Assembly (NCBI RefSeq): GCF_001280255.1
Contig: NZ_LHCI01000106.1
Coordinates: 743,868-799,314 of the forward strand
DNA from: Thermus aquaticus
Lineage (GTDB): Bacteria; Deinococcota; Deinococci; Deinococcales; Thermaceae
Length of the DNA stretch: 55,447 nt
Direction: 5' to 3'
The notes beneath the pieces were generated by a model. The model was given only the letters and a program-made list of their open reading frames with translations. It had not been told where the DNA came from and did not search any database. Below are positions 31,941-41,121 of the stretch, one piece after another. The number at the start of each line of letters is the position of its first letter. Position 1 is the first letter of the stretch. The position numbers were made by a program, and so were the translations under genes.

Positions 31941-32896
31941 GCCTCACCCCGGAGGATGGCCTCAATCTTCTCCAGGGCCTCCTTCGGCAGGTCTACCCCC
32001 GCCGCTCCCAGGCTCTCCCGGATCTGCTCGGGACGGGTGGCCCCGGTGATGGCGCTAGAGATCCCGGGAAGCCTTAAGACCCAGGCCAGGGCCAGTTGGG
32101 CCCGGGTGAGGCCCAGCTCCTCGGCCACGGCCTTAAGCTTCAGGGCCTTCTGGCGGTTTTCCTCGGTCAGGAGGCGCTCCATGAACTGGGGGTATCGGGC
32201 GAAGCGACTGTCTTGGGGGATGCCCTCGTCGTACCGGCCCGCCAGAACCCCCATGGCCAGGGGGCTCCAGACCACCAGGCCCATGCCAAAGCGCTCGGCC
32301 TCGGGAAGGATTTCCCCTTCCACCCGCTCCCGGTAGAGCATGGAGTACTGGGGCTGCTCCACCACGGGCGGGTGGAGGCCGTTCGCCTTGGCGAAGGTCA
32401 CGGCCTCGGCGATTCTTGCCGCGGGCCACTCCGAGGTGCCCCAGTAGAGGGCGTAGCCCTTTTCCACGATGGTGTGCATGGCGTAGACGATCTCCTCCAT
32501 GGGCACCTCGGGGTCGTAGCGGTGGGCGAAGAAGAGGTCCACGTAGTCGGTCTTGAGGCGCTTCAGGCTTTTGGTGATGCTCTCCAGGAGGTGCTTGCGG
32601 CTCAGGCCCCGGTCGTTCACGTCCTCGGACATGGGCCAGTAGGCCTTGGTGGAAAGGACCAGGGTGTGGCGGGGGTAGTCCTTCAGGACCTCGCCCATGA
32701 CCTCCTCCGCCAGGCCCCGGGCGTAGACGTCGGCGTTGTCAAAGAAGTTCACCCCGCCCTCGTAGGCGATCCGGACGATCTCCCGCACCGTCTCCTTGTC
32801 CTTGACTGCGTCGCCGAAGGTGACCCAGGCGCCCAGGGAGATCTCGGAAACCTTCAGGCCCCACTTGCCGAGCTTCCGGTAGCGCATCGCGCCCAT
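31937..32896 (-). CDS. Aldo/keto reductase (potassium-channel beta-subunit-like)
   Basis: A 319-residue TIM-barrel oxidoreductase with the full catalytic tetrad D53, Y58, K84 and H125 and the NADP-binding C-terminal segment (SSAITGATRPEQIRESL). The form resembles the Kv-beta/YghZ/Gpr family that reduces aldehydes such as methylglyoxal. TAAACT (32906-32911) is 9 nt before the ATG at 32896; the second ATG at 32887 is an alternative. It is transcribed convergently to the regulator. Confidence 0.92.
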   Translation of the reverse strand: MGAMRYRKLGKWGLKVSEISLGAWVTFGDAVKDKETVREIVRIAYEGGVNFFDNADVYARGLAEEVMGEVLKDYPRHTLVLSTKAYWPMSEDVNDRGLSRKHLLESITKSLKRLKTDYVDLFFAHRYDPEVPMEEIVYAMHTIVEKGYALYWGTSEWPAARIAEAVTFAKANGLHPPVVEQPQYSMLYRERVEGEILPEAERFGMGLVVWSPLAMGVLAGRYDEGIPQDSRFARYPQFMERLLTEENRQKALKLKAVAEELGLTRAQLALAWVLRLPGISSAITGATRPEQIRESLGAAGVDLPKEALEKIEAILRGEA

Positions 32897-32939
32897 AGCC
32901 CCCGGAGTTTACCCCCTCCGGCCGGGATTGACCAGCGGG

Positions 32940-33149
32940 TCAGTCGCCTTCCACCTCCAAGGTCCCGCCCGAGGCCTGGAAGCCGATCCGCTTGTGGGTG
33001 CCGTCGCAGAAGGGCTTGTTGGCCGAACCCCCGCAGCGGCAGAGGAAGACCCGTGGGCGCTCCAAGACCTCCTCCTTCTCCCCCACGCGCACCACGAAGC
33101 GCCTACCCTCTACCCGGATGGGGCCGTTTTCCAGAAACTCCAGCCGCAT
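32940..33149 (-). CDS. CDGSH iron-sulfur domain protein
   Basis: A 69-residue protein with the CDGSH signature CRCGGSANKPFCDGTH: three cysteines (C37, C39, C48) and one histidine (H52) that ligate a [2Fe-2S] cluster. The family acts in electron transfer or redox sensing. TAGAGT (33156-33161) lies 6 nt before the ATG, again leaderless; this box overlaps the end of the upstream AbrB-like gene. Confidence 0.93.
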   Translation of the reverse strand: MRLEFLENGPIRVEGRRFVVRVGEKEEVLERPRVFLCRCGGSANKPFCDGTHKRIGFQASGGTLEVEGD

Positions 33150-33158
33150 GCCTTTACT

Positions 33159-33632
33159 CTACCTAAGAAGCCGGGCGAGGAAGGGGACGAGGAGGAAGAG
33201 GGCGAGGACGCGCACCGTGTGGAAGACCCCCACCAGGGCGGGGCTTCCCCCCTCGGCCTGGCTCAAGGGCCCCATGCCCGTGATCCCCCCGGGGGCCAGG
33301 GCGAAGAGGAGGGCCTGGGGGGGCCGGCCCAGGGGCTTGGCCAGGAGGAAGGCGAGGAGGAGGGCGAGGGCGAGGAAGGCGAGGGCGCTGAGGAGGGCAT
33401 AGGGGAGGAGCTTGGGGGAGAGGAGCTCCTTCCGGAAGGAAAGCCCCACCAAGACCCCGGCGGCGAGCTGTACGGTGAGGTCCAGGCCCTTGGGGATGGG
33501 GGCGGGGGAGGCGAGGAGCTGGTGGAGGCCCGTGCCCAGCATGGCCCCCACCACGGCCCCGCCCGGAAGGCCCAGGCGGTAAAAGAGAAGCCCAAGGAAA
33601 ACCCCGCTCAAGGAGGCGCGCAGGAGGTCCAT
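33159..33632 (-). CDS. AbrB-family membrane protein, single repeat
   Basis: A 157-residue membrane protein with four to five helices. LGLPGGAVVGAMLG and APGGITGMGPLSQAEGGSPALVGVFHTVRV are the two conserved segments of the AbrB duplication family (once called ammonia monooxygenase-like). Most members carry two such repeats (about 350 residues); here there is one, so a homodimer would be expected. It is a putative transporter or regulator of unknown substrate and is not related to the DNA-binding AbrB of Bacillus. Confidence 0.82.
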   Translation of the reverse strand: MDLLRASLSGVFLGLLFYRLGLPGGAVVGAMLGTGLHQLLASPAPIPKGLDLTVQLAAGVLVGLSFRKELLSPKLLPYALLSALAFLALALLLAFLLAKPLGRPPQALLFALAPGGITGMGPLSQAEGGSPALVGVFHTVRVLALFLLVPFLARLLR

Positions 33633-33659
33633 GGGGTTATGGTATGCTTCCTGCCAACC

Positions 33660-35963
33660 ATGAAGCGCTTCTTGCGGGCGATGGCTTGGCTTTTGGCCTT
33701 AGGGCTTCTCCTGGTCCTTCTCCTGGCCCTTTCGGGGTACCTCTACCTGAGGTCCTCCCTGCCCCAAGAGGAGGGCCGCATTGCCCTGAAGGGGCTTTCC
33801 GCTCCGGTGGAGGTGGTGCGGGACGGAAAGGGGGTGGTGCGGATCCGGGCGGCGACGCTTAGGGACCTCTTCTTCGCCCAGGGCTTCGCTCACGCCCAGG
33901 AGCGGCTCTGGCAGATGGAGTTCCAGCGCCGGGTGGGCCAGGGGCGCCTCTCCGAGGTCCTGGGGGAGGCCACGCTTCCCCAAGACCGGTTTCTCCGCAC
34001 CTGGGGCTTCTACCGCGCGGCCGAGGCGGCTTACGAAAGGCTCTACCCCGAGGAGAAGGAGGCGGTGGACGCCTACGCCGCCGGGGTGAACGCCTTCTTG
34101 GCCTCTGGGGCCCCCTTGCCGCCGGAGTTCACCCTCCTCGGCTTCCGTCCCGAGCCCTGGACGGGCCCCGACGTCTTGGTCTGGGCCAAGATGATGAGCT
34201 TTGACCTCTCCGGCAACTGGGAGGAGGAGCTTTTGCGCCACCGCCTCCTGGCCCGGGGTGTCTCCCCAGAGCGGCTTCTGGAGCTCTTGCCCCCCTACCC
34301 CGAGGACGCCCCCACCATCCTCAGGGCCGAGGACCTCCGCCTGCCCATCAAGCGGGAGGAGGCGCCCTCGGTCCTTCTCCAGATGGCCCCGCCCCGCTTC
34401 CTCGAGGCCAGCAACAACTGGGTGGTGGCGGGAAGCCGCACCACCACCGGCAAGCCCTTTCTGGCCGACGACCCCCACCTCCGCTTCCAGGCCCCAAGCC
34501 TCTGGTTCCTCATGGCCCTCGAGGCCCCCGGCTACCGGGCCATCGGGGCCAGCCTCCCCGGGGTGCCCGGCATCGTCATCGGCCGCAACGACCGCATCGC
34601 CTGGGGGGTCACCAACGTGGGGGCCGACGTGCAGGACCTCTACCTCCTGGAGGAGGCGGGCGGGGGGTACCGCTACAAGGGCCAGGTGCGCCCCTACCGG
34701 GTGCGGGAGGAAAGGATCCGGGTCAAGGGAGGCAGGGAAGAGGTCTTCAAGGTGCGGGAGACGGTCTACGGCCCCGTCATCACCGACGCCCTTCAGGACC
34801 CCCCCAAGACCCCCATGGCCCTTCGCTGGGTGAGCCTGGACCCAGAGGACCACATCCTCATGGCCTTCCTGGGAGTGAACCGGGCCCGGGACTGGGCCTC
34901 CTTCGTGGCCGCCTTAAGGGACTACTCCGCCCCCAGCCAGAACTTCGTCTACGCCGATGTGGAAGGCCATATCGGCTACATCGCCCCCGGGAAGTTCCCC
35001 ATCCGCAAGGCGGGGCACACGGGCATGGTGCCGGTGCCCGGCAATGGGGACTGGGACTGGCTGGGCTACCGCAGGCCCGAGGAGTGGCCCCAGGTCCTGG
35101 ACCCGCCCAGGGGCTACATCGTCACCGCCAACCACAAGGTGACCCCCGAGGGCTTCCCCTACGCCCTCACCTACGACTGGGCCGAGCCCTACCGGGCCAG
35201 GCGCATAGAGGAACTGATCCTGGGCAAGGAAAAGCTCTCCCTCGAGGACATGAAGGCCATCCAGCAGGACCAAAAGAGCCTCCTCTACCGGGACTTCCGC
35301 CCCGTTTTGGAGCTTCTTTCCCCCCTTTCCGAGAGGGCCCGGGTCTGGCGGGAGAGGCTTCTCGCCTGGGACGGCACCATGGCGGCCTCCTCCGAGGAGG
35401 CCCTGGTCTTCGCCCTCTGGTACACCGAGCTCACCCGGCTTCCCGAGAGGGAAGTGGGGGAGGCCTACTGGGACGAGCCCCGCTACCTCCTTCGGGCCAT
35501 GCGGGAGGGGGATAAGAACTGCGACCAGCCCGAGACCGAGTACAAGGAGACCTGCCTGGACTACGCCGCTTTGGCCCTGGAGCGGGCCCTGGAGCGCAAA
35601 GAGGCCCTGAAGGCCAGGGCCTGGGGGGAGGTCCACCGGGCGGGCTTCGCCCACGCCGTCCTCAGCCACACCCCCCTAAAGCGCCTCAGCGACCGCGCCT
35701 TGCCCTTCGGCGGGGACCGCTACACGGTCAACGTGGGGCCCTTTGACCCTAGGACGCTCCGCATGGACCACGGCCCCAGCTACCGCCAGATCGTGGACCT
35801 GGCCGATATGGAGGCCTCCCTCTTCGTCCACCCCATGGGCCAAGCGGGCCACCTCCTCTCCCCCCACTACGCCGACCTCCTCCCCCTGTGGGCTCGGGGG
35901 GACTACCTCCCCATGGGCTTCGCCGGGGAGGGGAGGACCCTCCTTTTGGAGCCCGGCCGCTAA
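33660..35963 (+). CDS. Penicillin acylase-family N-terminal nucleophile hydrolase
   Basis: A 767-residue Ntn-hydrolase precursor. An N-terminal hydrophobic helix (about 8-30) is a signal or anchor. The A-chain region (about 35-245) is followed by the autocleavage site LEA-SNNWVV, where S251 becomes the N-terminal nucleophile of the B chain; the catalytic Asn (oxyanion) is in the C-terminal half (VTANHK). Homologues in Thermus are heat-stable penicillin or acyl-homoserine-lactone acylases; the natural substrate is unproven. Four cysteine-containing codons lie near NCDQPETEYKETCLDY, possibly a disulfide. Start 33660 is preferred; longer frames upstream are antisense to the AbrB gene. Confidence 0.93.
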   Translation: MKRFLRAMAWLLALGLLLVLLLALSGYLYLRSSLPQEEGRIALKGLSAPVEVVRDGKGVVRIRAATLRDLFFAQGFAHAQERLWQMEFQRRVGQGRLSEVLGEATLPQDRFLRTWGFYRAAEAAYERLYPEEKEAVDAYAAGVNAFLASGAPLPPEFTLLGFRPEPWTGPDVLVWAKMMSFDLSGNWEEELLRHRLLARGVSPERLLELLPPYPEDAPTILRAEDLRLPIKREEAPSVLLQMAPPRFLEASNNWVVAGSRTTTGKPFLADDPHLRFQAPSLWFLMALEAPGYRAIGASLPGVPGIVIGRNDRIAWGVTNVGADVQDLYLLEEAGGGYRYKGQVRPYRVREERIRVKGGREEVFKVRETVYGPVITDALQDPPKTPMALRWVSLDPEDHILMAFLGVNRARDWASFVAALRDYSAPSQNFVYADVEGHIGYIAPGKFPIRKAGHTGMVPVPGNGDWDWLGYRRPEEWPQVLDPPRGYIVTANHKVTPEGFPYALTYDWAEPYRARRIEELILGKEKLSLEDMKAIQQDQKSLLYRDFRPVLELLSPLSERARVWRERLLAWDGTMAASSEEALVFALWYTELTRLPEREVGEAYWDEPRYLLRAMREGDKNCDQPETEYKETCLDYAALALERALERKEALKARAWGEVHRAGFAHAVLSHTPLKRLSDRALPFGGDRYTVNVGPFDPRTLRMDHGPSYRQIVDLADMEASLFVHPMGQAGHLLSPHYADLLPLWARGDYLPMGFAGEGRTLLLEPGR

Positions 35964-38050
35964 GCCTTTTCCTCCCCGTTTTCCAACTTCTGGAAGTGTT
36001 CCAGCACTTCCCGCACCCTCTCGTGGACCCAGTAGGCCTTGCGGCCGAAGAGGAGCTCCACCGCCTCGTCCACCTCCTCCACGGCGTAGAGGTGGAAGGC
36101 GCCCTCCTCCACCGCCCGCACCACCTCTTCCTTCAGGGTGAGGTGGGGGAGGTTGGCTTTGGGGAGTACCACGCCCTGGGTGCCGGTGAGGCCCAGGGTC
36201 CGGCACACCCGGTAAAACCCCTCCACCTTCTCCGCCACCCGGCCCACGGCCAGAACCCTTCCCGTCTGGTCCACGGCCCCGGTCACCGCCAGGTCCTGCC
36301 TCAGGGGGAGGCCCGCCAGGGCGGAAAGAACCGCCAGAAGCTCAGCGAGCCCCGCCGAGTCCCCTTCCAGGCCCCCGTAGCTCTGCTCAAAGACCAGGCT
36401 CACGGTGGCGGAGAGGGCCCCCACCTGGGCGTAGGTGCCCCGCAGGTACCCGGCCAGGGTGAGGACCGCCTTGTGGAAGACCTGCCCCCCCAGGCCCACC
36501 TCCCGGTCAATGGAGAGGATGCCCTCCCGCCCGGGCCCCGCCTGGGCGGTGATGCGCACCGGGCGGCCTGCGGGCAAGGGGCCCTCCACCACCACCAGGC
36601 CGTTGACCTCCCCCACCCGCTCCCCCCGGACCTCGAGGGCCACCACGCCCTCCTTGAGCTCCTCCAGGTAGAGCTCCTCCTCCAGGCCAAAGCGCTCCTC
36701 CCGGGCCAGGACCGCCCGCTCCACCGCCTTCCGGTCCAGGGGGCTTCCGTAGGCCACGGCCTCCTTGGCTAGGTCCAGGAGGCGGTAGAGCCTGGCGTCC
36801 AGCCGGTCCCGGTGCCCCGCCAGGCGGCGGGCCTCGTCGGCCAGGGCCGCCACGCCCTCCGGGGTGACGGCCACCCCCTCCGCCTCCAGAAAGCCCCCCA
36901 GGTAGGCCACGTTCTCCTCGGTGTAGGGGATCTCCGGGCTGAACTCCACCCGGAAGGGGAAAAGCTCCAAAAACTCCTCGTCTTCCTCCAGGAGGGCCAG
37001 GACCTCGGGCGGGCCCACCAGGAAGACCTGGGCCCTTAAGGGGGCGGGCTTGAGCCTCGGGCCCCGGACCTCGGGCCTGGGGGTGAGGGGCTCCACCTCC
37101 CCCGTGGCCAGGGCCCTTTTGAGGAGGGGGTAGCTCCCCAGCTCCAGGACCCGGTGGGCCTCGAGGACCAGCACCCCCCCCGTGGCCAGGACCAGGGCCC
37201 CGGGCCGGAGGAGGCCCAGGTGGGTGGAGAGGACCCCCTCCCTGGCCTCGTACTCCAGGTGGCCGAAAAGCCGTTCTGGGGTGGGGTTGGGCTCGTGGAC
37301 CACCCGCGTTCCCCCCGCCACCAGGAGCTTGGGGAAGAGGGCCTCCAGGGCGGGCTCCTCCTCCAGGGCCGCCGCCCTGAGGAGGTTCTCCAGGAGGTAG
37401 TCCAGATAGGGCCCGGCCTCGGGGAACTGGGCCTTCAGGCCCTCCGCCTTGGGTAGAAGGAAGCGCTCGGCGAAGCCCCGCCTGAGGGCGGCCACCTCCG
37501 CCTGGGCCCGCTGGCGCAGGTCCAGGTAGGCCAGGATGGTCTCCTCCAGCCTGGCGGAAAGCTCCGGGGGCAGGGGGCCCTTCCCCGAGAGCCTGAGCTC
37601 GCCCTCCCCCTCGGCAAGGGTGAAGCCGTGCCCCTTGGCCTCCTCCGCCAGGGCCTCTAGAAGGGCTTCGGCCTCCTTCTCGTAGCGGGACTCCACCAGG
37701 CTTTTGGCGTAGAGGAAGCCCTTCTCCCGGAAGAGGGCTGGGGTGAACTCGGCCATGAGGGCCTCCACCCCCTCCACCAAAGCCCTGCCCTTCCCCTCGG
37801 GAAGGAGGAGGGGGAAGGCCTCCTCTCCCAGGGGGAGGTAGACTAGCTCCTCCTTGGGGAAGGCCCTGCCCTGGAGATAGGCCAGAAGCCGCTTGCGCTT
37901 GCCCAGGCCGCTAGGCCCCACCAGGTACCCGTGCCCGCCGTGGCGGAAGGCGGCCTCGAGGGCCTTTAGGGCCCGCTCCTGGCCGAAGAAGGCCGGGGCG
38001 GGTTTGGGAGCGGTGGGAGGGGTGAACCAGCGAAGGCGTTGGACCCGCAT
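35960..38050 (-). CDS. LonC-type (ATP-independent) Lon-like protease
   Basis: A 696-residue AAA-like/Lon-protease fusion. The Walker A site reads GPSGLGKR at 45-52, with Arg where Ser/Thr normally coordinates Mg-ATP. The C-terminal S16 protease domain has the serine in GDSAG (S565) and the lysine in VAEKVEG (K608), 43 residues apart as in Lon. The LonC branch (studied in Meiothermus) lacks nucleotide-dependent activity and degrades unfolded substrates. A helical N-terminal insert (about 90-240) replaces the usual Lon N domain. TATAGT (38058-38063) is 7 nt before the ATG. The end overlaps the penicillin acylase by 4 nt, convergent. Confidence 0.9.
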   Translation of the reverse strand: MRVQRLRWFTPPTAPKPAPAFFGQERALKALEAAFRHGGHGYLVGPSGLGKRKRLLAYLQGRAFPKEELVYLPLGEEAFPLLLPEGKGRALVEGVEALMAEFTPALFREKGFLYAKSLVESRYEKEAEALLEALAEEAKGHGFTLAEGEGELRLSGKGPLPPELSARLEETILAYLDLRQRAQAEVAALRRGFAERFLLPKAEGLKAQFPEAGPYLDYLLENLLRAAALEEEPALEALFPKLLVAGGTRVVHEPNPTPERLFGHLEYEAREGVLSTHLGLLRPGALVLATGGVLVLEAHRVLELGSYPLLKRALATGEVEPLTPRPEVRGPRLKPAPLRAQVFLVGPPEVLALLEEDEEFLELFPFRVEFSPEIPYTEENVAYLGGFLEAEGVAVTPEGVAALADEARRLAGHRDRLDARLYRLLDLAKEAVAYGSPLDRKAVERAVLAREERFGLEEELYLEELKEGVVALEVRGERVGEVNGLVVVEGPLPAGRPVRITAQAGPGREGILSIDREVGLGGQVFHKAVLTLAGYLRGTYAQVGALSATVSLVFEQSYGGLEGDSAGLAELLAVLSALAGLPLRQDLAVTGAVDQTGRVLAVGRVAEKVEGFYRVCRTLGLTGTQGVVLPKANLPHLTLKEEVVRAVEEGAFHLYAVEEVDEAVELLFGRKAYWVHERVREVLEHFQKLENGEEKA

Positions 38051-38057
38051 CGGGCCC

Positions 38058-38063
38058 ACTATA
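38058..38063 (-). promoter_or_regulatory. -10 box of LonC
   Basis: TATAGT, then 7 nt, then ATG 38050 on the minus strand: a leaderless promoter. No good -35 is seen at the expected distance. Confidence 0.6.
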
Positions 38064-38118
38064 CCCGGACCTTTGCCCCGGCCGCCTTGGGGTAAACTGG
38101 CGGGCAAGGAGGGATTTT

Positions 38119-39363
38119 ATGGTGAAGGTGGAGGTTCTGGGCATGATCCTGGCGGGAGGGCAGGGGAGCCGCCTCTACCCCCTCACCGCCAAGCGGGCCA
38201 AGCCCGCGGTGCCCTTCGGGGCCAAGTACCGCATCATTGACTTCGTCCTCAACAACTTCGTCAACTCCGGCATCTACGCCATCTACGTCCTCACCCAGTA
38301 CAAGGCCCAGTCCCTCACGGAGCACATCCAGCGCTACTGGCGCTTCGGGGCCTTTTTGGAGGACCACTTCATCCTCCTGGTGCCCGCCCAGATGTACCGC
38401 TACGAGGAGCTGGGGCCCGTCTGGTACCGGGGCACGGCCGACGCCATCTACCAGAACCTCCACCTGGTGCAGAACCACGCCCCCAAGGCGGTGGCCGTCT
38501 TCGGCGGGGACCACATCTTCAAGATGAACGTCCGCCACATGGTGGAGTACCACTACGAGAAGCGGGCGGACATCACCATCGCCGCCTACCCCGTGCCGGT
38601 GGAGGAGGCGAGCCGCTTTGGGGTCCTGCAGGTGGACGAGGAGTGGCGCATCACCGAGTTCCAGGAAAAGCCCAAGGCCCCCAAGCCCCTCCCCAGCAGG
38701 CCCCACCTGGCCTTGGCCTCCATGGGCAACTACATCTTCCGCACCGAGGTCCTCTTTGAGCTCCTGGAGGCCGACGCCAGGGACGAAACCAGCAGCCACG
38801 ACTTCGGCAAGGACGTGATCCCCAAGGCCCTCAAGGAGGGGTATAGGGTTTACGCCTATGACTTCCACCGCAACCCCATTCCGGGCCAGGAAGGGCCCAA
38901 CCTCTACTGGCGGGACGTGGGCACCCTGGACGCCTATTACGAGGCCAGCATGGACCTGGTCAAGGTGATCCCCGAGTTTGACCTCTTCAACCCCGAGTGG
39001 CCCCTCCGCACCGCCAACCTCTTCAGCCCCCCGGCCAAGTTCGTCCACGAGACCGGGGACCGGGTGGGCCGGGCCCTGAATAGCCTCCTGGCGGGTGGGG
39101 TGATCGTGAGCGGGGGGACGGTGCGGGAGTCCGTCCTCTTCCGCCGGGTGCGGGTCAACTCCTACAGCCTGGTGGAGCGCTCCGTCCTCTTTGACGATGT
39201 GGAGGTGGGCCGCTACTGCCGCATAAGGAACGCCATCGTGGACAAGAACGTGAAGATCCCCCCCCACACCGAGATCGGCTACGACCTGGAGCTGGACCGG
39301 GCCCGGGGCTTCACCGTGACCCCCGAGGGCGTGGTGGTGGTGCCCAAAAGCTACCGCTTCTAG
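38119..39363 (+). CDS. glgC: Glucose-1-phosphate adenylyltransferase
   Basis: A 414-residue ADP-glucose pyrophosphorylase: [26 protein letters not shown] is the nucleotide-binding start, [10 protein letters not shown] carries the sugar-phosphate lysine, and the C-terminal left-handed beta-helix ([27 protein letters not shown]...) is complete. It makes ADP-glucose for glycogen. A strong AAGGAGGG precedes the ATG. It heads an operon with glgA; a possible -10 (TAAACT, 38091-38096) lies upstream but without a well-spaced -35. Confidence 0.97.
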   Translation: MVKVEVLGMILAGGQGSRLYPLTAKRAKPAVPFGAKYRIIDFVLNNFVNSGIYAIYVLTQYKAQSLTEHIQRYWRFGAFLEDHFILLVPAQMYRYEELGPVWYRGTADAIYQNLHLVQNHAPKAVAVFGGDHIFKMNVRHMVEYHYEKRADITIAAYPVPVEEASRFGVLQVDEEWRITEFQEKPKAPKPLPSRPHLALASMGNYIFRTEVLFELLEADARDETSSHDFGKDVIPKALKEGYRVYAYDFHRNPIPGQEGPNLYWRDVGTLDAYYEASMDLVKVIPEFDLFNPEWPLRTANLFSPPAKFVHETGDRVGRALNSLLAGGVIVSGGTVRESVLFRRVRVNSYSLVERSVLFDDVEVGRYCRIRNAIVDKNVKIPPHTEIGYDLELDRARGFTVTPEGVVVVPKSYRF

Positions 39364-39365
39364 CC

Positions 39366-40052
39366 ATGGAGAAGCACCCGGGAAAGCTTTTCTACCGCCT
39401 TTCCCGCCTGAGCCCGGAGGACGAGCTCCCCCTCAGGCGGAAGCCCAAGGCCAAGGTCTACGCCAACCCCCTGGAGACCCAGGCCCTTCCCCCCTTCCGC
39501 CAGGATGGGGGGCCTCCCCTTTTCCGGGCCCTGTCCCACCTCAAGCCCCTCCTCCCCCAGGTGGGTTCGGCGCTCTCCCTCAAGGACCTCTCCCAGATCC
39601 TCTACCCCTTGGCGGAGCGGGAGGGGGGGCGGGGCTTTCCCTCGGCGGGGGAGGCCTACCCCCTCGAGGCCTATCTGGTGACCTTCCGGGTGGAGGGGGT
39701 CTTCCCCGGAGTCTACCACTACTTCCCCAAGGAGCACCAGCTCTTCCAGCTCTCCGCCAGGGCCGAGGCCCTTGCCTGGTCCCAGGCCCTTTTGGACCTT
39801 CCCCTGGACAAGGCGGCCGCCCTTCTCGTCTTCACCCTGGTCCCCGAGCGCAGCGAGGCCTTGTTTGGAATCAGGGGGTACCGGTATGCTCTTCTGGAGG
39901 TGGGCTACGCCACGGGGCTCGCTTTTCTGGCCGCGGTGGGCCAGGGTCTGGCTGCCTACCCAGCCGAGACCTTTTACGATGAGGCCGTGGCCCGGTTATT
40001 GGGCCTGCCCGAGGGGGAGTACCCCGGGGTGGTGCTGGTTCTGGGAAGGTAG
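39366..40052 (+). CDS. SagB/ThcOx-type nitroreductase-family flavoprotein
   Basis: A 228-residue FMN-dependent nitroreductase-fold protein of the SagB type: RRLSPEDELPLRRKP-like N-terminal stretch, GGGRGFPSAGEAYPLEAYL, GVYHYFPKEHQLFQL and the FxGIRGYRYALLEVGYATGLAFLAA cofactor segment. SagB enzymes oxidise azolines in peptide natural products, but many stand-alone homologues in bacteria have unknown substrates. No precursor peptide or cyclodehydratase is nearby. It starts 2 nt after glgC, so it is part of the glycogen transcript. Confidence 0.82.
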   Translation: MEKHPGKLFYRLSRLSPEDELPLRRKPKAKVYANPLETQALPPFRQDGGPPLFRALSHLKPLLPQVGSALSLKDLSQILYPLAEREGGRGFPSAGEAYPLEAYLVTFRVEGVFPGVYHYFPKEHQLFQLSARAEALAWSQALLDLPLDKAAALLVFTLVPERSEALFGIRGYRYALLEVGYATGLAFLAAVGQGLAAYPAETFYDEAVARLLGLPEGEYPGVVLVLGR

Positions 40053-40069
40053 GGATTCGGGTAAGGATT

Positions 40070-40744
40070 ATGGCGCGCATTCTATTGGTGGAGGACGACC
40101 CGCAGGTGGGGGAGCTGGTCCGGCGTTATCTGGAGAAGGAGGGGATGGAGGTCTTCTGGGCCCGCTCCGGGGGGGAGGCCCTGGGGCGGGTCTTTGAGGG
40201 GGAGCGCCCGGACCTGGTGGTCCTGGACCGGGGCCTTCCCGACATGGAGGGCCTCGAGGTCCTCAAGGAGCTCCGGGAGCTTGACCCCCTCCTGCCCGTC
40301 CTCCTCCTCACGGGCCGGGCCGACGAGGATAGCCGGGTGGAGGGGCTTCTGGAGGGGGCCGACGACTATCTGGGCAAGCCCTTTTCCCTCAAGGAGCTCC
40401 TCGCCCGCATCAAGGCCCTCCTGCGCCGGGCGGGCAAGGAGGGGAGGCGGCGCTTTGGCCCTTTGGAGCTGGACCTGGAGGCCCGGCAGGCCTTTTTGGA
40501 GGGGGAGCCCCTAAAGCTTTCCCCCACGGAGATGAACCTCCTCCTGACCCTGGTCCAGGCCCCGGGCCGGGTCTACACCCGGGAGGAGCTTCTGGAGAGG
40601 GTCTGGGGGCCGGACTTTCCCGGCTCGGAGCGGGTGGTGGACGCCTACATCCGCCTCCTGCGCAAGAAGCTCAAGGACGACGCCCAGGCCCCCCGGTTCA
40701 TTGAGACCGTGGTGGGGATGGGCTACCGCTTTTTGGGGGAGTAG
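40070..40744 (+). CDS. OmpR-family response regulator
   Basis: A 224-residue two-domain regulator. Receiver: acidic pair DD (9-10), phosphoacceptor D53 in LDRGLP, conserved Thr in LLLTGRA and Lys in LGKPFSL. Output: OmpR/PhoB winged helix (about 130-222) with LSPTEMNLLLTL and VVDAYIRLLRKKLK. It binds DNA when phosphorylated. No histidine kinase gene is adjacent, so it is an orphan. Its place between glgC and glgA suggests a role in carbon or stress control of glycogen, by inference only. Confidence 0.9.
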   Translation: MARILLVEDDPQVGELVRRYLEKEGMEVFWARSGGEALGRVFEGERPDLVVLDRGLPDMEGLEVLKELRELDPLLPVLLLTGRADEDSRVEGLLEGADDYLGKPFSLKELLARIKALLRRAGKEGRRRFGPLELDLEARQAFLEGEPLKLSPTEMNLLLTLVQAPGRVYTREELLERVWGPDFPGSERVVDAYIRLLRKKLKDDAQAPRFIETVVGMGYRFLGE

Positions 40745-41118
40745 TGGAGCGGGTCTTCGTCTACGGCACCCTCAAGCGGGGGGAGCGCAACCACGCCCTG
40801 GTGGCCCCCTACCTCCACCGGGTCCTTCCCGGGAGGGTCTTGGGCTTCCGCCTCTTCCACCTGGAAGGGGGAGGCCGCCCCTACCCCTACCCGGCCATGG
40901 TGCCGGGGGAGGGCTGGGTGGAGGGGGAGGTGCTCTTCCTGGACCCTGAGGCTCTACCCCTTCTGGACGAGCTGGAGGAGGAGGGGGTGGAGTATAGGCG
41001 GGTGAGGGGGCGGGCGGAGACCCCCGAGGGCCCCTTGGAGGCCTGGGCCTACCTCTACCTGGGGGACCTGGAGGGGGCGAGGCCCCTTCCTTCCGGGTCC
41101 TGGGGGGGCTATCCTTAG
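40744..41118 (+). CDS. AIG2-like / gamma-glutamylcyclotransferase-family protein
   Basis: A 124-residue protein with FVYGTLKRGERNH (the YGSL-type substrate loop), PAMVPGEGWVEGEV and LDELEEEGVEYRRV with the conserved acidic residue. The family includes gamma-glutamylamine cyclotransferases; the true substrate in Thermus is unknown. The GTG start shares its first G with the upstream TAG stop (TAGTG), a tight coupling signal. Confidence 0.87.
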   Translation: MERVFVYGTLKRGERNHALVAPYLHRVLPGRVLGFRLFHLEGGGRPYPYPAMVPGEGWVEGEVLFLDPEALPLLDELEEEGVEYRRVRGRAETPEGPLEAWAYLYLGDLEGARPLPSGSWGGYP

Positions 41119-41121
41119 CCC

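Noticed and set aside
32928-33659. N-terminal extension of the penicillin acylase
   Set aside because: The extension is antisense to the CDGSH and AbrB-like genes; the hydrophobic leader begins at 33660, as expected for an exported acylase.
39366-40052. A ribosomal peptide natural-product cluster around the SagB-like gene
   Set aside because: No precursor peptide, cyclodehydratase or exporter is found nearby; neighbours are glycogen and regulatory genes.
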